Positions 25,273 through 35,880 of a stretch of DNA of 64,000 bases are shown piece after piece; positions within the stretch are counted from its first letter, which is position 1; every line of letters begins with the position of its first letter. This stretch comes from Paludibacter sp. 47-17 (GTDB taxonomy: Bacteria > Bacteroidota > Bacteroidia > Bacteroidales > Paludibacteraceae): assembly GCA_001898935.1 (NCBI GenBank), contig MKVT01000001.1, positions 1-64,000 of the forward strand, read 5' to 3'. The notes below the pieces were generated by a model, which worked only from the letters and a program-made list of their open reading frames with translations, searched no databases and had not been told where the DNA came from. Both the position numbers and the translations under genes were made by a program.

Positions 25273-26535
25273 ATGGATACTATAAAAATTGCGGTTATCG
25301 GCCTGGGCTATGTCGGCCTGCCGCTGGCCCGTTTGTTTTCGACAAAATATCCTACGGTAGGATTCGATATCAATAAACGCCGGATCGCGGAGTTGATGCA
25401 GGGACACGACTCGACGCTTGAAGTGGAGGATGCGTTGCTGCAAGAAGCCATCGATACCCATGGTTTCCTATGTACCGACGATCCGGAGCAGATACGCGAT
25501 TGTAATTTTTATGTCGTTACGGTGCCGACACCGGTCGACGTCAACAATAATCCCGATCTTACTCCGCTTTACAAAGCCAGCGCGACAGTGGGGAAAGTGA
25601 TTGCAAAAAACGATATCGTGGTGTATGAATCGACGGTATATCCGGGTGTTACCGAAGACGAATGTATTCCCATCGTTGAGAAGATTTCGGGACTTACCCT
25701 GAATACCGACTTTTTTGCCGGCTATAGTCCCGAACGCATCAATCCGGGTGATAAAGAGCATACGGTAGAGAAAATTAAAAAGGTAACTTCGGGATCGACT
25801 CCGGAAACAGGCCGGATCGTGGATAATGTATATGCTTCGGTGATAATTGCCGGCACCCATCTGGCTCCTTCCATCAAAGTGGCCGAAGCCGCGAAGGTGA
25901 TCGAGAATTCGCAACGCGATATTAATATCGCGTTTGTAAACGAGCTTTCAAAGATTTTTAACAAAATGAAGATCGATACGCATGCGGTGCTCGAAGCAGC
26001 AGGTACCAAGTGGAATTTCCTTCCTTTCAAGCCCGGGCTGGTGGGAGGACATTGCATCGGAGTGGATCCTTATTACCTGGCGCAGGCGGCCCAGCGGCTG
26101 GGGTATAATCCTGAGATTATTCTGGCCGGAAGGCGCATGAACGACGGCATGGGCGAATATGTTGCCAATGAAGTAATTAAGTTGATGCTGAAAAAACGGA
26201 TTTTGGTCGTCGATTCGAAATTGCTGATACTTGGGTTCACGTTCAAGGAAAATTGTCCCGATGTGCGTAATACCAAAGTAATCGATATTGTTAAGGCTTT
26301 GCAGGAATACAATGTGGCGGTAACGATCTACGATCCCTGGGCCGATCCGGCCGAAGTGATGCACGAGTACGGGGTTACCACTAGCCGTGAGCTGCCTGCC
26401 GGACAGTTTGATGCAGTGGTGCTGGCCGTGGCACATGCCGGTTTCCGCCAACTGGATATCGCAGCTTTACAGCGTGAAAATTCGGTTGTTTATGATGTGA
26501 AGGGATTTCTTCCCGAAAGCGACGGACGTTTATAA
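25273..26535 (+). CDS. UDP-N-acetylglucosamine 6-dehydrogenase, TviB-like
   Basis: The protein has 420 residues. It oxidises UDP-GlcNAc to the uronic acid with two NAD. The N-terminal Rossmann loop is [15 protein letters not shown] (residues 8-22). [13 protein letters not shown] (near 115-127), [12 protein letters not shown] (near 154-165) and the catalytic-cysteine loop [15 protein letters not shown] (near 255-269) are nearly identical to Salmonella Vi-antigen TviB as I remember it. [14 protein letters not shown] is a further signature. It is co-transcribed with the upstream epimerase. Uronic acids would make the polymer acidic. Confidence 0.92.
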   Translation: MDTIKIAVIGLGYVGLPLARLFSTKYPTVGFDINKRRIAELMQGHDSTLEVEDALLQEAIDTHGFLCTDDPEQIRDCNFYVVTVPTPVDVNNNPDLTPLYKASATVGKVIAKNDIVVYESTVYPGVTEDECIPIVEKISGLTLNTDFFAGYSPERINPGDKEHTVEKIKKVTSGSTPETGRIVDNVYASVIIAGTHLAPSIKVAEAAKVIENSQRDINIAFVNELSKIFNKMKIDTHAVLEAAGTKWNFLPFKPGLVGGHCIGVDPYYLAQAAQRLGYNPEIILAGRRMNDGMGEYVANEVIKLMLKKRILVVDSKLLILGFTFKENCPDVRNTKVIDIVKALQEYNVAVTIYDPWADPAEVMHEYGVTTSRELPAGQFDAVVLAVAHAGFRQLDIAALQRENSVVYDVKGFLPESDGRL

Positions 26536-27549
<1,014 letters not shown>

Positions 27550-27593
27550 TGATATTTTATCATTAATACGCCCGTATTGTTGATGAAATATAG

Positions 27594-27601
27594 TATCTTT
27601 G
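27594..27601 (+). promoter_or_regulatory. -7 element before the sugar transferase gene
   Basis: TATCTTTG matches the -7 consensus exactly. The best upstream element, ATTG at 27576-27579, is too close (14 bases). The predicted start near 27607 gives a leader of about 22 bases. Confidence 0.45.
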
Positions 27602-27629
27602 CCTGAATTTTAAACAATATTACATAAAT

Positions 27630-28361
27630 ATGACTACAAATACTACGCTTTCAGAACCTGTTGAAGCCTTTCCTTATACGCCTCCTACCGATGAAATCCG
27701 GAGGAAATACAAAGAAATATTTGAGTTGACCGAACCTCTGAAGGTTCCGCTGCCGAAATTGATTTTCGATAAACTGGTGGCTTTTGTGATTTTGACCTTT
27801 TGTTTGCCCGTCATCGTTTTATTACTGCTCATCAATTTTATTGAAGGGCTTATTGTGCCGGAGAATAAAGGTCCGTTGTTTTTTTACTACAACGCGGTGA
27901 GCGGAGGTAAAGTGATCAAGAAATGGAAAATCCGCCTGATCAAGGAAAAATATATCGATAAAGAACTGCAGGCAAAAGGCGATTGGCATGCCTACCAGAA
28001 AGAATGGATGCCCGAAGCACGTACCCACCTCGGGGCTTTTGTGAAGAAATTTTACCTCGACGAGATTCCTCAGTTCTATATGGTTCTTACCGGCGATATG
28101 TCGCTCGTGGGGCCCCGTCCGCTGGCTATACACCACTACGAGCGCGACCTTGCACAGGGTAATGTAACCCGCAAGCTTATCAGGGGAGGATTGCTGGGAT
28201 ACGGTCATGTCCGGAAAGGCACACCCGACTTCGGAAAGCCTGAGTTTGAATACGAATATGTACGACGTTATCTTCATTATTCACCCTTCCGGTTACTAAT
28301 GACCGACTTGTACGTCATCTGGAGAGGAGTCGTAGTGATGTCGAAAGGTGGAGGTCACTGA
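27630..28361 (+). CDS. Priming sugar-phosphate transferase (bacterial sugar transferase family)
   Basis: The protein has 243 residues. Members move a sugar-1-phosphate from a nucleotide sugar onto undecaprenyl phosphate, starting repeat-unit assembly at the inner membrane. One hydrophobic segment (residues 49-71, VAFVILTFCLPVIVLLLLINFIE) is followed by a catalytic region with FYLDEIPQFYMVLTGDMSLV and the family signature VGPRPL (near 162-167). It lacks the N-terminal multi-helix domain of WbaP/WcaJ, so it resembles the compact PglC form. It differs from the classic DE motif context, so the sugar is not predicted. It probably starts the export/assembly operon that follows. Confidence 0.85.
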   Translation: MTTNTTLSEPVEAFPYTPPTDEIRRKYKEIFELTEPLKVPLPKLIFDKLVAFVILTFCLPVIVLLLLINFIEGLIVPENKGPLFFYYNAVSGGKVIKKWKIRLIKEKYIDKELQAKGDWHAYQKEWMPEARTHLGAFVKKFYLDEIPQFYMVLTGDMSLVGPRPLAIHHYERDLAQGNVTRKLIRGGLLGYGHVRKGTPDFGKPEFEYEYVRRYLHYSPFRLLMTDLYVIWRGVVVMSKGGGH

Positions 28362-28427
28362 TAAGGACAATAAAACACCGGTCTTTTCGTTACAGACTGG
28401 GATATAAAGTTCATATAATTTAATAGC

Positions 28428-29231
28428 GTGAAGAAACTAATTTATTTTGTGGTACTGGTTGCGATACTGGTGGGATGCAAGTCGAACGAAAAGGTTGCCT
28501 ATTTCCGCCCGGTGCCCGGTACAGTAGCCGATGCAAAGGAGTATCCTGTACCGGAGCCGGTTGTGCGGTCGGGCGATATTCTGATCATCACGGTTAACTC
28601 GCGAACACCCGAAGCGGCCGTTCCTTTCAATTTACCCTTGTTGCCCTCCAATAATACGAATAGTTATACCTTTTCGGGAGGTAGCAATGTTTCGTACGGG
28701 GTAAGTATTCAGAACTACCTGGTCGATAATCAGGGTTATATCCAGTTCCCGATCCTGGGAAAACTGAAGGTGATCGGTAAAACCAAAAACGAAGTTACCA
28801 CGATGCTGTTCGATGCCATCCATCCCGAATATATCAAGGATGAACCCATCGTACTGGTACGAATGGGGAATTTTAAAATTTCGGTGTTGGGAGAAGTGAA
28901 TAGGCCCGGCTCCTATGTGATTGATAACGAACGTATTTCGATAGTGGAAGCCCTGTCGCTGGCCGGCGATCTCACCGTGTATGGCCGTCGCGATAATGTA
29001 TTACTGATTCGTGAATCGGGAGGCCGTCGCGAAATGATCCGGTTGGACTTACGCAACGAAAACCTCATCAATTCTCCCTGGTATTATCTGCAGCAGAACG
29101 ACGCGCTGTACGTGGAGCCCAACGAACCCAAAGCCCGTTCGTCGAGTATCGGTTCGGCCGAAACCCTTTCGATTTCGGTCGTTGGAACATTGATATCGTT
29201 AACATCGCTTTTAGTAAATATATTAAAATAA
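28428..29231 (+). CDS. Polysaccharide export outer-membrane lipoprotein (Wza-like)
   Basis: The protein has 267 residues, starting at a GTG. The signal ends in the lipobox VGCKS (cysteine 17). A Poly_export domain follows (RSGDILIITVNSRTPEA, residues 46-62) and a soluble ligand-binding beta-grasp domain (FKISVLGEVNRPGSY near 148-162; VEALSLAGDLTVYGRRDN). A C-terminal hydrophobic segment (ISVVGTLISLTSLLVNIL) could be the amphipathic outer-membrane helix. It would form the outer-membrane pore for the polymer. It is followed by the Wzc-like gene, with a terminator-like hairpin between. Confidence 0.9.
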   Translation: MKKLIYFVVLVAILVGCKSNEKVAYFRPVPGTVADAKEYPVPEPVVRSGDILIITVNSRTPEAAVPFNLPLLPSNNTNSYTFSGGSNVSYGVSIQNYLVDNQGYIQFPILGKLKVIGKTKNEVTTMLFDAIHPEYIKDEPIVLVRMGNFKISVLGEVNRPGSYVIDNERISIVEALSLAGDLTVYGRRDNVLLIRESGGRREMIRLDLRNENLINSPWYYLQQNDALYVEPNEPKARSSSIGSAETLSISVVGTLISLTSLLVNILK

Positions 29232-29245
29232 TGATCATACAAACA

Positions 29246-29283
29246 GGAAGATGTCTGCGTATCAGCTGTATCTTCCGTTTTTT
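29246..29283 (+). terminator. Hairpin between wza- and wzc-like genes
   Basis: GGAAGAT (29246-29252) pairs with ATCTTCC (29270-29276) across a 17-base loop, and six T residues follow (29278-29283). Its place inside the export operon suggests partial termination that sets the Wza:Wzc ratio, or an operon boundary. Confidence 0.6.
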
Positions 29284-29361
29284 GTATGTATATGCTTGAA
29301 ATGCAGTGTCTTGGTTGGGTGCTGGTGTGACTGACCAAGCTTTGCTTTTCGAATAAACACA

Positions 29362-31749
29362 ATGGTTATGAATCAAGAAAATGCTACGAACGGCTTTTCG
29401 CAACAGCAGCCTCAACAGCCAAGAGTAAAAGAAATCTCCGATCTCCGGGAGATCATCGAATCGTATCTTATTTACTGGAAATGGATCGTTGCGGCCATGG
29501 TAGTGGCCCTGGTTGCCGCGGGAGTTTATATCATGACCCAGCCCAGTATTTATGAATTTAAGGCTTCGGTGCTCATTATTGATCCTAAAAACCAGATGAA
29601 CGAACTTTCGATCCTGAACGAATTGAAGCAAGTGGGATTGAATACAAATACCAAATTGGCTACCAACGAGGAAAAAGTGCTGAAATCGACGCACCTCATG
29701 AAACGGGTGGTAAGCGAACTCGATTTACATACTACCTATTCGCGTAAAGTAAGTTTGCACAAAGAGGATATGTACAAGGATTCGCCCTTCCGGGTAACGC
29801 TCGACAGTGCGATGTATGTTCAACTGAAATCGCAGCTGTACCTCACTATTCACCGTAAGAACGGAGGTTTTCAGCTTACCGGAAAATACGATCAGGAACA
29901 TTTCAGTGAACTGATTCACGATTTTCCGGCCACTATTGCTTCGCCTGCAGGGCCGATCACCGTTGTTAAAGTGCCCGATTCGCCATTTGCCGATCACACA
30001 ACCTATGTTACCATCGAGAATCCTACCACCACCGCCATCTGGCTGGCCAATGTAGGTATTAAATCGGAAATCGATAAAAATGCCGACGAAATCCGCCTGA
30101 GCTTCCGGGCAAACAATATTCAGCGCGGTCAGGATGTACTTACCACCTTAATACGCCTGTACAATCGCGATGCCGTGGAGCAGATCACCCAATCGGCTGC
30201 GTTTACTTCGGTATTTATTAAAAACCGCCTCGATTTGCTTACCAACGAATTGTCGGTTGTCGAACAAAAGATAGAGGATTACAAGCAAACCAACGAAATG
30301 ACCAATATTGAGTCGGATGCTGAGTTATTGCTCTCGAACAACCTTCGTTTTACCGAAAATTACCTGGAAGCCGAAATTCAGCTTCAGCTGATCGAATACA
30401 TGGAGCAGTTTGTGAAAAATCCGTCGAATAAAAACCAGCTCATCCCCGATCTGGGCCTTAGCGACCGCGGGTTAATGAATGTGATCAACGAATATAATTT
30501 ATTACTACTCAGTCGTAAAAAAATTGAAGAAGGCACTTCCGATAAAAACCCGGTGCTGGTAACCCTTAATCGCCAGATCGAGGAGGCTCACAGCGCCATC
30601 CTGGTCGGCATCACCAATTCGAAACGCGGCTTCCAGATGAGCGCCCGTAAACTCGAGGATCAAAACCAGCAGTTCAGAGGCCGCTTGCGTTCCATCCCCC
30701 GCCAGGAACGCGAATTCGTCGAAATCAAGCGCCAGCAGCAGGTGAAAGAGGCCTTGTATGTGTTCCTGCTTCAAAAGGGCGAAGAAGCCCATATGAGTAT
30801 GGCTATTGCTACCAATAAAGCCCGGCTGCTCAACGAGCCCGACGAGGCAAAGAAAGTAGCGCCGCGTACGGTGGTGGTTTTTACGGTGTTTATGATGCTG
30901 GGACTCATTTTCCCGGTGAGTATCATTTTCTTCCGCAATTTAATGAATACCACCATACGCAACCGCGTGGATGTTGAGCGACTGACCAATCTGCCCCTGT
31001 TGCTCGAACTGTCGCACAACAAAAATGCCGAACCCGTGTTCGATCATCGTTCCAACGAAATTGCAAATGCCGAACTATTCCGCCTGTTGCGCGCCAAGCT
31101 TCAGTTTGTACTAAGCGGCGAGAACGAAAAGGTCATCCTCGTCACGTCGACTCAACCCGGAGAGGGAAAAACCTTCGTGAGTATCAATCTGGCTATCACC
31201 CTTTCGCTGCTCGATAAGAAGGTGGTGCTGGTAGGGCTCGATCTGCGCAAGCCCATGGTGGCTAAGGTATTGAATCTCAGCTCGAAAGAAGGAGTAACTT
31301 CCTACCTTGCAGGTCAGGTGAGCGATTATCACGAGTTGTTGGATACAACCGATCAGTATCCCAATTTACATGTGCTGCCGGCAGGTATTATCCCGCCCAA
31401 TCCCAATGAGCTCATTATCAACGAACGGTTCGATAAGTTGTTTGAACAGTTGCGCGAGGAATATGATTACATAGTGCTCGATACTTCGCCGGTAGGTGCG
31501 GTATCCGACACCTATCTGGTGGATCGGGTGGCCGATATGTGCCTCTTCGTGTGCCGTTCGGAATACTCCGATACCCGAAATATCGAATTTGTAAACCGGT
31601 TGAATGCCGAAGGTTCGCTTCGCCGCATTTACCTGGTAGTGAACGATGTCGATTTCGAATCGCATAAATATGCCTACTATCGTCGCTACGGTTATGGCTA
31701 TGGCTATGCTTACGGCAACGACCAGGTAGCAGGTACCAAAAAGAAATAA
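29362..31749 (+). CDS. Polysaccharide co-polymerase / tyrosine kinase (Wzc-like)
   Basis: The protein has 795 residues. It regulates chain length and export through a Wzz domain and a cytoplasmic BY-kinase. Transmembrane helices lie near residues 43-63 (WIVAAMVVALVAAGVYIM) and 508-530. A coiled-coil-rich periplasmic region lies between. The kinase has Walker A STQPGEGKT (near 594-602), Walker A' VGLDLRKP (near 625-632) and Walker B YIVLDTSP (near 700-707). The C-terminal tail is tyrosine-rich (YYRRYGYGYGYAYG), the usual autophosphorylation cluster. The next gene starts 9 bases later. An ATG two codons downstream is an alternative start. Confidence 0.93.
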   Translation: MVMNQENATNGFSQQQPQQPRVKEISDLREIIESYLIYWKWIVAAMVVALVAAGVYIMTQPSIYEFKASVLIIDPKNQMNELSILNELKQVGLNTNTKLATNEEKVLKSTHLMKRVVSELDLHTTYSRKVSLHKEDMYKDSPFRVTLDSAMYVQLKSQLYLTIHRKNGGFQLTGKYDQEHFSELIHDFPATIASPAGPITVVKVPDSPFADHTTYVTIENPTTTAIWLANVGIKSEIDKNADEIRLSFRANNIQRGQDVLTTLIRLYNRDAVEQITQSAAFTSVFIKNRLDLLTNELSVVEQKIEDYKQTNEMTNIESDAELLLSNNLRFTENYLEAEIQLQLIEYMEQFVKNPSNKNQLIPDLGLSDRGLMNVINEYNLLLLSRKKIEEGTSDKNPVLVTLNRQIEEAHSAILVGITNSKRGFQMSARKLEDQNQQFRGRLRSIPRQEREFVEIKRQQQVKEALYVFLLQKGEEAHMSMAIATNKARLLNEPDEAKKVAPRTVVVFTVFMMLGLIFPVSIIFFRNLMNTTIRNRVDVERLTNLPLLLELSHNKNAEPVFDHRSNEIANAELFRLLRAKLQFVLSGENEKVILVTSTQPGEGKTFVSINLAITLSLLDKKVVLVGLDLRKPMVAKVLNLSSKEGVTSYLAGQVSDYHELLDTTDQYPNLHVLPAGIIPPNPNELIINERFDKLFEQLREEYDYIVLDTSPVGAVSDTYLVDRVADMCLFVCRSEYSDTRNIEFVNRLNAEGSLRRIYLVVNDVDFESHKYAYYRRYGYGYGYAYGNDQVAGTKKK

Positions 31750-31758
31750 TACGACAGA

Positions 31759-33852
31759 GTGACTGATCTGAGAAAAACAACGCTGTCGGGTTTGAAGTGG
31801 ACTACCGTGGGCACAGTCGGGCAGTCGGTGTTTCAGGTGCTTCAAATTGTGATCCTGACGCGTCTGTTACCGCGCGAGGCCTTTGGACTCATGGCATTAA
31901 CCCTGATGGTGGTGAACTTTGCCACCATTTTCGTCGATATGGGGTTGGGTTCGGCGCTCTTACACCGTCAGAAGGCTACTGCCGGGGAGTACAGCAGTCT
32001 GTATTGGTTTACCCTGCTCGTTTCCGTCGTGGTGTACCTGTTGCTGATAGCGGCCAGTCCGTTTGTTGCACAATTTTACCACGAGGAGGAACTGGTTCGT
32101 CTTATTCCCCTGCTGGGGGTTATCGTGCTTTTGAATGCCGCAGGGCGCCAGCATCGCATGGTGTTGCAAAAAGACTTTAAGTTCAGCACCATTGCCAAAG
32201 CCGACCTGGTTTCCATTTTTTGCGGTTTACTCGTTGCAGTGGCAACGGCTCTTGCAGGTGCCGGGGTGTATAGCCTCGTATTTTCGCTTATCAGTGTTAA
32301 TCTGGTGGCAAATGGCTGGCTGTTGGTGAGCAATGTTCGATCCTATCCTTTGGCACCACGCTTCCGGATCAGCGAAACCTATGCATTCTTAAAAATAGGA
32401 TCGTATAACATGGGGAGTAACCTCATGGATTTTTTTTCGCGCGAATCGGATACCCTGGTCATCGGGAAGCTGCTGGGAACCGAGGTGCTGGGCTTGTATT
32501 CGTTGGCAAAGCAGTTGGTAGTCAAGATGTTTAATATCCTGAATCCGGTCATGCTGAACGTGCTGAATCCGGTATTATCGTCGGTTCAGGCCGAAGCAGA
32601 GCGGGTAAAGGCGCTTACACTCAAATCGGTATCGATCATCGTGACGGTTGTTTTTCCGGTTTATCTTATTATCGCGTTGTGTTCGAAACCGATCTTGTAT
32701 GTGCTGTACGGGCAGGACTATAGTGCAGGCTGGGTTATCCTGGCTTTTTTGTCGGTTTCGTTTGCTTTTCAGTCCTTGTATTCGCCTTCGGGAAGCCTTC
32801 AGATTGCCACGGGCCGCACCAACATCGGTTTGCGTTGGACACTGGTACAGGCGGCTCTGACCCCACTGGTGGTTTTTCTTATGGCTCCCTTGGGGATCAA
32901 CGCTGTAGCGGTAGCGCTGGCCGGGCTCAGTTGCGTGCTCATCGTACCGCATTGGGCTATGCAGTATCGTATTATGGCCGGGATCACCTTGCGTGAATAT
33001 TTCGGGGCGATTTTCAAACCGATAGCGTATGTCGCCCGGCGCGATTTTCCCGAACAGCTGTACCGGCGGATCAGTGCAGGAATGTACGAGTGGTTGCGCC
33101 GGCGGAGCGTGGCAAAAAGCCTGAAGGTGAAAGTAGATGATTTTCGTTCCATCCCTATCGTGATCAACAACCGAAACCGCCACACGACCTTAAGGCAATT
33201 AATCGATTCGTTGGAGACGAACGGATACCGAAATATCTACATTCTCGATAATCAATCGTCGTGGCCCCCGTTGCTCGAATACTACCGGACCTTACCCTAC
33301 CCGGTGATTAGGCTCGGCGGTAACTATGGCTACAATGCGCTCGAAAAAATTCCGTTATACAAGAAAATCCGGAAAGGTTATTTTGTGTATACCGATTCGG
33401 ATGTGGTTCCGGCCGACAACTGTCCGGCCGATTTTATGAAGCACTTTCTGAGCCTGCTTCAACATCACCACGATGTACAGAAAGTAGGTTTTTCGCTGAA
33501 AATTGACGATTTGCCGGAGCATTTTGCCGACCGGGAAAAAATTCTGGCCCTTGAGGGCGGCTATTTTTCCAAACCCCTGGGCGATGGTTTGTACGAAGCG
33601 CCCATCGACACTACCTTTGCCCTGCATCGGCCTTATGCTCTTATAAGTACGGTAGGAGGCTATAAAATGATTCGTACCGGCGCTCCGTACGAGGCCCGTC
33701 ACCTGCCCTGGTACAACAACAGTATGCAGCTCACCGCCGAAGAACAATATTATATCGATCATGTTGAAATTGGAACACAGTGGTCGAAAGGGCTCGGACT
33801 AAAACGTGAGTCGCTGCTTAGCCGCGTGATACGAATGTTGAACTATATCTGA
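31759..33852 (+). CDS. Flippase-glycosyltransferase fusion (Wzx-GT2)
   Basis: The protein has 697 residues from a GTG at 31759. Residues 1-423 are a WzxC-type oligosaccharide flippase: an N-terminal LSGLKWTTVGTVG, LTRLLPREAFGLMAL, and about 12 membrane segments. Such proteins usually have 14, and the sequence departs at LREYFGAIFKP, just where the last pair would begin. Residues 424-697 are a soluble family-2-like glycosyltransferase: IPIVINNRNR near 474, IYILDNQSS near 494 and the metal-binding TDSDVVP near 540. The open frame is continuous across the junction (about base 33028). This looks like an in-frame deletion that joined two neighbouring genes, unless the fusion is an old family trait. 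Flipping may be impaired. The stop overlaps the next start by one base. Confidence 0.85.
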   Translation: MTDLRKTTLSGLKWTTVGTVGQSVFQVLQIVILTRLLPREAFGLMALTLMVVNFATIFVDMGLGSALLHRQKATAGEYSSLYWFTLLVSVVVYLLLIAASPFVAQFYHEEELVRLIPLLGVIVLLNAAGRQHRMVLQKDFKFSTIAKADLVSIFCGLLVAVATALAGAGVYSLVFSLISVNLVANGWLLVSNVRSYPLAPRFRISETYAFLKIGSYNMGSNLMDFFSRESDTLVIGKLLGTEVLGLYSLAKQLVVKMFNILNPVMLNVLNPVLSSVQAEAERVKALTLKSVSIIVTVVFPVYLIIALCSKPILYVLYGQDYSAGWVILAFLSVSFAFQSLYSPSGSLQIATGRTNIGLRWTLVQAALTPLVVFLMAPLGINAVAVALAGLSCVLIVPHWAMQYRIMAGITLREYFGAIFKPIAYVARRDFPEQLYRRISAGMYEWLRRRSVAKSLKVKVDDFRSIPIVINNRNRHTTLRQLIDSLETNGYRNIYILDNQSSWPPLLEYYRTLPYPVIRLGGNYGYNALEKIPLYKKIRKGYFVYTDSDVVPADNCPADFMKHFLSLLQHHHDVQKVGFSLKIDDLPEHFADREKILALEGGYFSKPLGDGLYEAPIDTTFALHRPYALISTVGGYKMIRTGAPYEARHLPWYNNSMQLTAEEQYYIDHVEIGTQWSKGLGLKRESLLSRVIRMLNYI

Positions 33853-34949
33853 TGGAAACGCTTCTGATCATATTGTTAATAATTGCCGGGTTGTTTTTCT
33901 CCAATCTGGCAAGGGTGGCCTTCAAACACAACTGGATTGGTTATGTGCTTTCGTTTTCGCTGGTTTTTATAGCATCGGGGCTACTGACCTATACCCCCGA
34001 CTGGGTAGGGTACGAAGCCTGGATCGAAAAGGATATCGGTCGCGACGTGTTTTTTAATTTCTTTGTTCACAATGTATTGCCGGCCGACAGAGGTTACCAG
34101 TTCGTCCACATCTTTTTTGTGGCCACCTATACCGTTCTCATGATTATGCTCATCAGCAAATTTACCGATCAGATCCTGTTGGTAGTAGTGCTTTATCTGG
34201 CCGTTGTATATTTGTTTTACTCCACGCAGATACGATTTTTTATGGGGTACTATGCAATGAGCCTGGCGTTTTACTATTGGTTTGTTGAGAATAAGCGACG
34301 AATGGCTCTTTTTTTTATGGTTTTTGCTGTATTGAATCATGCCTCCCTGCTGTTTCTCCTGCCTTTTATCTATTTCTTTACGGTCGATGTGGAGGTACTC
34401 ATCCGGAGGGTGGCCCTTTTTCTGTCATTGATCGTGATCATCTATTTTATTTCCTCGTTTTTCCTGACCGACGAAACGCAAGACATTGTTTTTCTCACGT
34501 ATCTGGCATCGGCAGAACATGAATCGAGTTTGCTGGGCGGATTATTTTCATTTTTACCCTGGTTTATTTCGTTCTTTCTCATTCATTTATATGCCAAGAG
34601 AAAGATTTCGGAGTATCCATCGTTGTTACAAGACAAAAAATTCCAGTATCTTTACCGCTTTATGATTATTTCGATTACCTTTATCGGAATTTCTCTTGAG
34701 CGGCAGGTTGTCGGTCAACGGTTTATTATCCCGTCGGCCATCTTCCAGATTATGTTGTTGTTGTACATAGCCCGATACAACGAGCGCCGGCAGAATTTTA
34801 CACTTGCTGGTATAGGAACAGCCTATTTTCTGGCCTATATGTTCTATTACTACATATTGTCGATGGAAATAACGAGTAGTAACGTCACTGAAATGGTAAG
34901 CGAGATGCTTCAATCGAATATAGTGATACGGCTTTTGTTAAATCCCTGA
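33852..34949 (+). CDS. EpsG-family polysaccharide polymerase (Wzy-like)
   Basis: The protein has 365 residues and is very hydrophobic, with about ten membrane segments. The pattern YTPDWVGYEAWIEKD (near 37-51), followed by RGYQFVHIFF and the TQIRFFMGYYAMSLAFY segment (near 116-132), fits the EpsG family of inner-membrane repeat-unit polymerases. SLERQVVGQRFIIPSAI is typical of the C-terminal part. It would join undecaprenyl-linked repeat units in the periplasm. Its start codon overlaps the stop of the flippase fusion (TGATG). Confidence 0.85.
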   Translation: METLLIILLIIAGLFFSNLARVAFKHNWIGYVLSFSLVFIASGLLTYTPDWVGYEAWIEKDIGRDVFFNFFVHNVLPADRGYQFVHIFFVATYTVLMIMLISKFTDQILLVVVLYLAVVYLFYSTQIRFFMGYYAMSLAFYYWFVENKRRMALFFMVFAVLNHASLLFLLPFIYFFTVDVEVLIRRVALFLSLIVIIYFISSFFLTDETQDIVFLTYLASAEHESSLLGGLFSFLPWFISFFLIHLYAKRKISEYPSLLQDKKFQYLYRFMIISITFIGISLERQVVGQRFIIPSAIFQIMLLLYIARYNERRQNFTLAGIGTAYFLAYMFYYYILSMEITSSNVTEMVSEMLQSNIVIRLLLNP

Positions 34950-34968
34950 CATAGCTATTAATATTAAA

Positions 34969-35865
34969 ATGGAATTATCGGTTATTATAGTATCCTATTA
35001 TTCGCGAGAGATGATGCGCGAATGTGTGCAGTCGATTTTCGATTTTAACGATTTGCCCGACGATGAATTAGAGGTAATCGTAGTCGAAAATAGTCCGCTT
35101 GACGAAGCCTTAGCTATGCGGGAATTGCTGGTTCAATTCGCCGGAAAACCGGTTAAGTTTATCCGGAATGACTGCAACAGAGGCTATGGAGGCGGTAATA
35201 ATGCAGGAATTAAACAGGCCAGCGGGAAAGTAGTGGCTGTCATGAATCCGGACATCCGGTTGCATAAACCATTATTTAAGCGAGCTGTCGAAGAATTTAA
35301 ATCAAAAAATACGTTGGCAATGCTGGGATTCAAACAAATAGGGAATCAAAGTATTAGTTATTACCTGAATCCGGAGTTTTATTTTCCGTTGCTTCGTTCC
35401 TTTGTCGAGCGTGTCGCCAACCGCATGAATCGGTTTAACCCCCGCTATTTCTTTTTATCAGGAGCATTTGTGTTTTTCGATCGACAGAAGTTTTGGGATG
35501 CCGGTGGATTTGACGAGGCTATTTTTTTATACATGGAAGAAGCCGATATCTCTCACCGCATCCGCGAACGTGCTTACTCGATACAGTTTATAGCCGGTTA
35601 CAGCTACCTGCACCTGATCGACGAGCGGGTCGGATTTACAGCCAAAGCCTATCGCCATTTGTTGGACTCGCTGAGTTATTACTGTGAAAAATATAATTTT
35701 AACGAAAGAAAAATACGGAATCGCATGCTTTTCGAACATCGCTTTAAGAAAAAAGTTGCCAGGCTGCTTGGTCGTGTCGAATTGGAAGCGGTTATGAACA
35801 GTAACATCGAGGTGCTCCTTGCCAGGAGCGCCGGTACTGCGACAATACATGTTGATAATAATTAA
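34969..35865 (+). CDS. Family 2 glycosyltransferase
   Basis: The protein has 298 residues and a GT-A fold. SVIIVSYYSREMMRECVQSI (residues 4-23) is the N-terminal nucleotide-binding strand. NRGYGGGNNAGI (near 69-80) and VVAVMNPDIRL (near 88-98) hold the metal-binding NPD motif, and LYMEEADISHRI (near 187-198) contains the ED-like catalytic region. These features match the rhamnosyltransferase-like WbbL group, though the donor cannot be told from sequence. It probably adds one sugar of the repeat unit at the cytoplasmic face. Confidence 0.88.
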   Translation: MELSVIIVSYYSREMMRECVQSIFDFNDLPDDELEVIVVENSPLDEALAMRELLVQFAGKPVKFIRNDCNRGYGGGNNAGIKQASGKVVAVMNPDIRLHKPLFKRAVEEFKSKNTLAMLGFKQIGNQSISYYLNPEFYFPLLRSFVERVANRMNRFNPRYFFLSGAFVFFDRQKFWDAGGFDEAIFLYMEEADISHRIRERAYSIQFIAGYSYLHLIDERVGFTAKAYRHLLDSLSYYCEKYNFNERKIRNRMLFEHRFKKKVARLLGRVELEAVMNSNIEVLLARSAGTATIHVDNN

Positions 35866-35880
35866 TACCTTGTATTAAAG

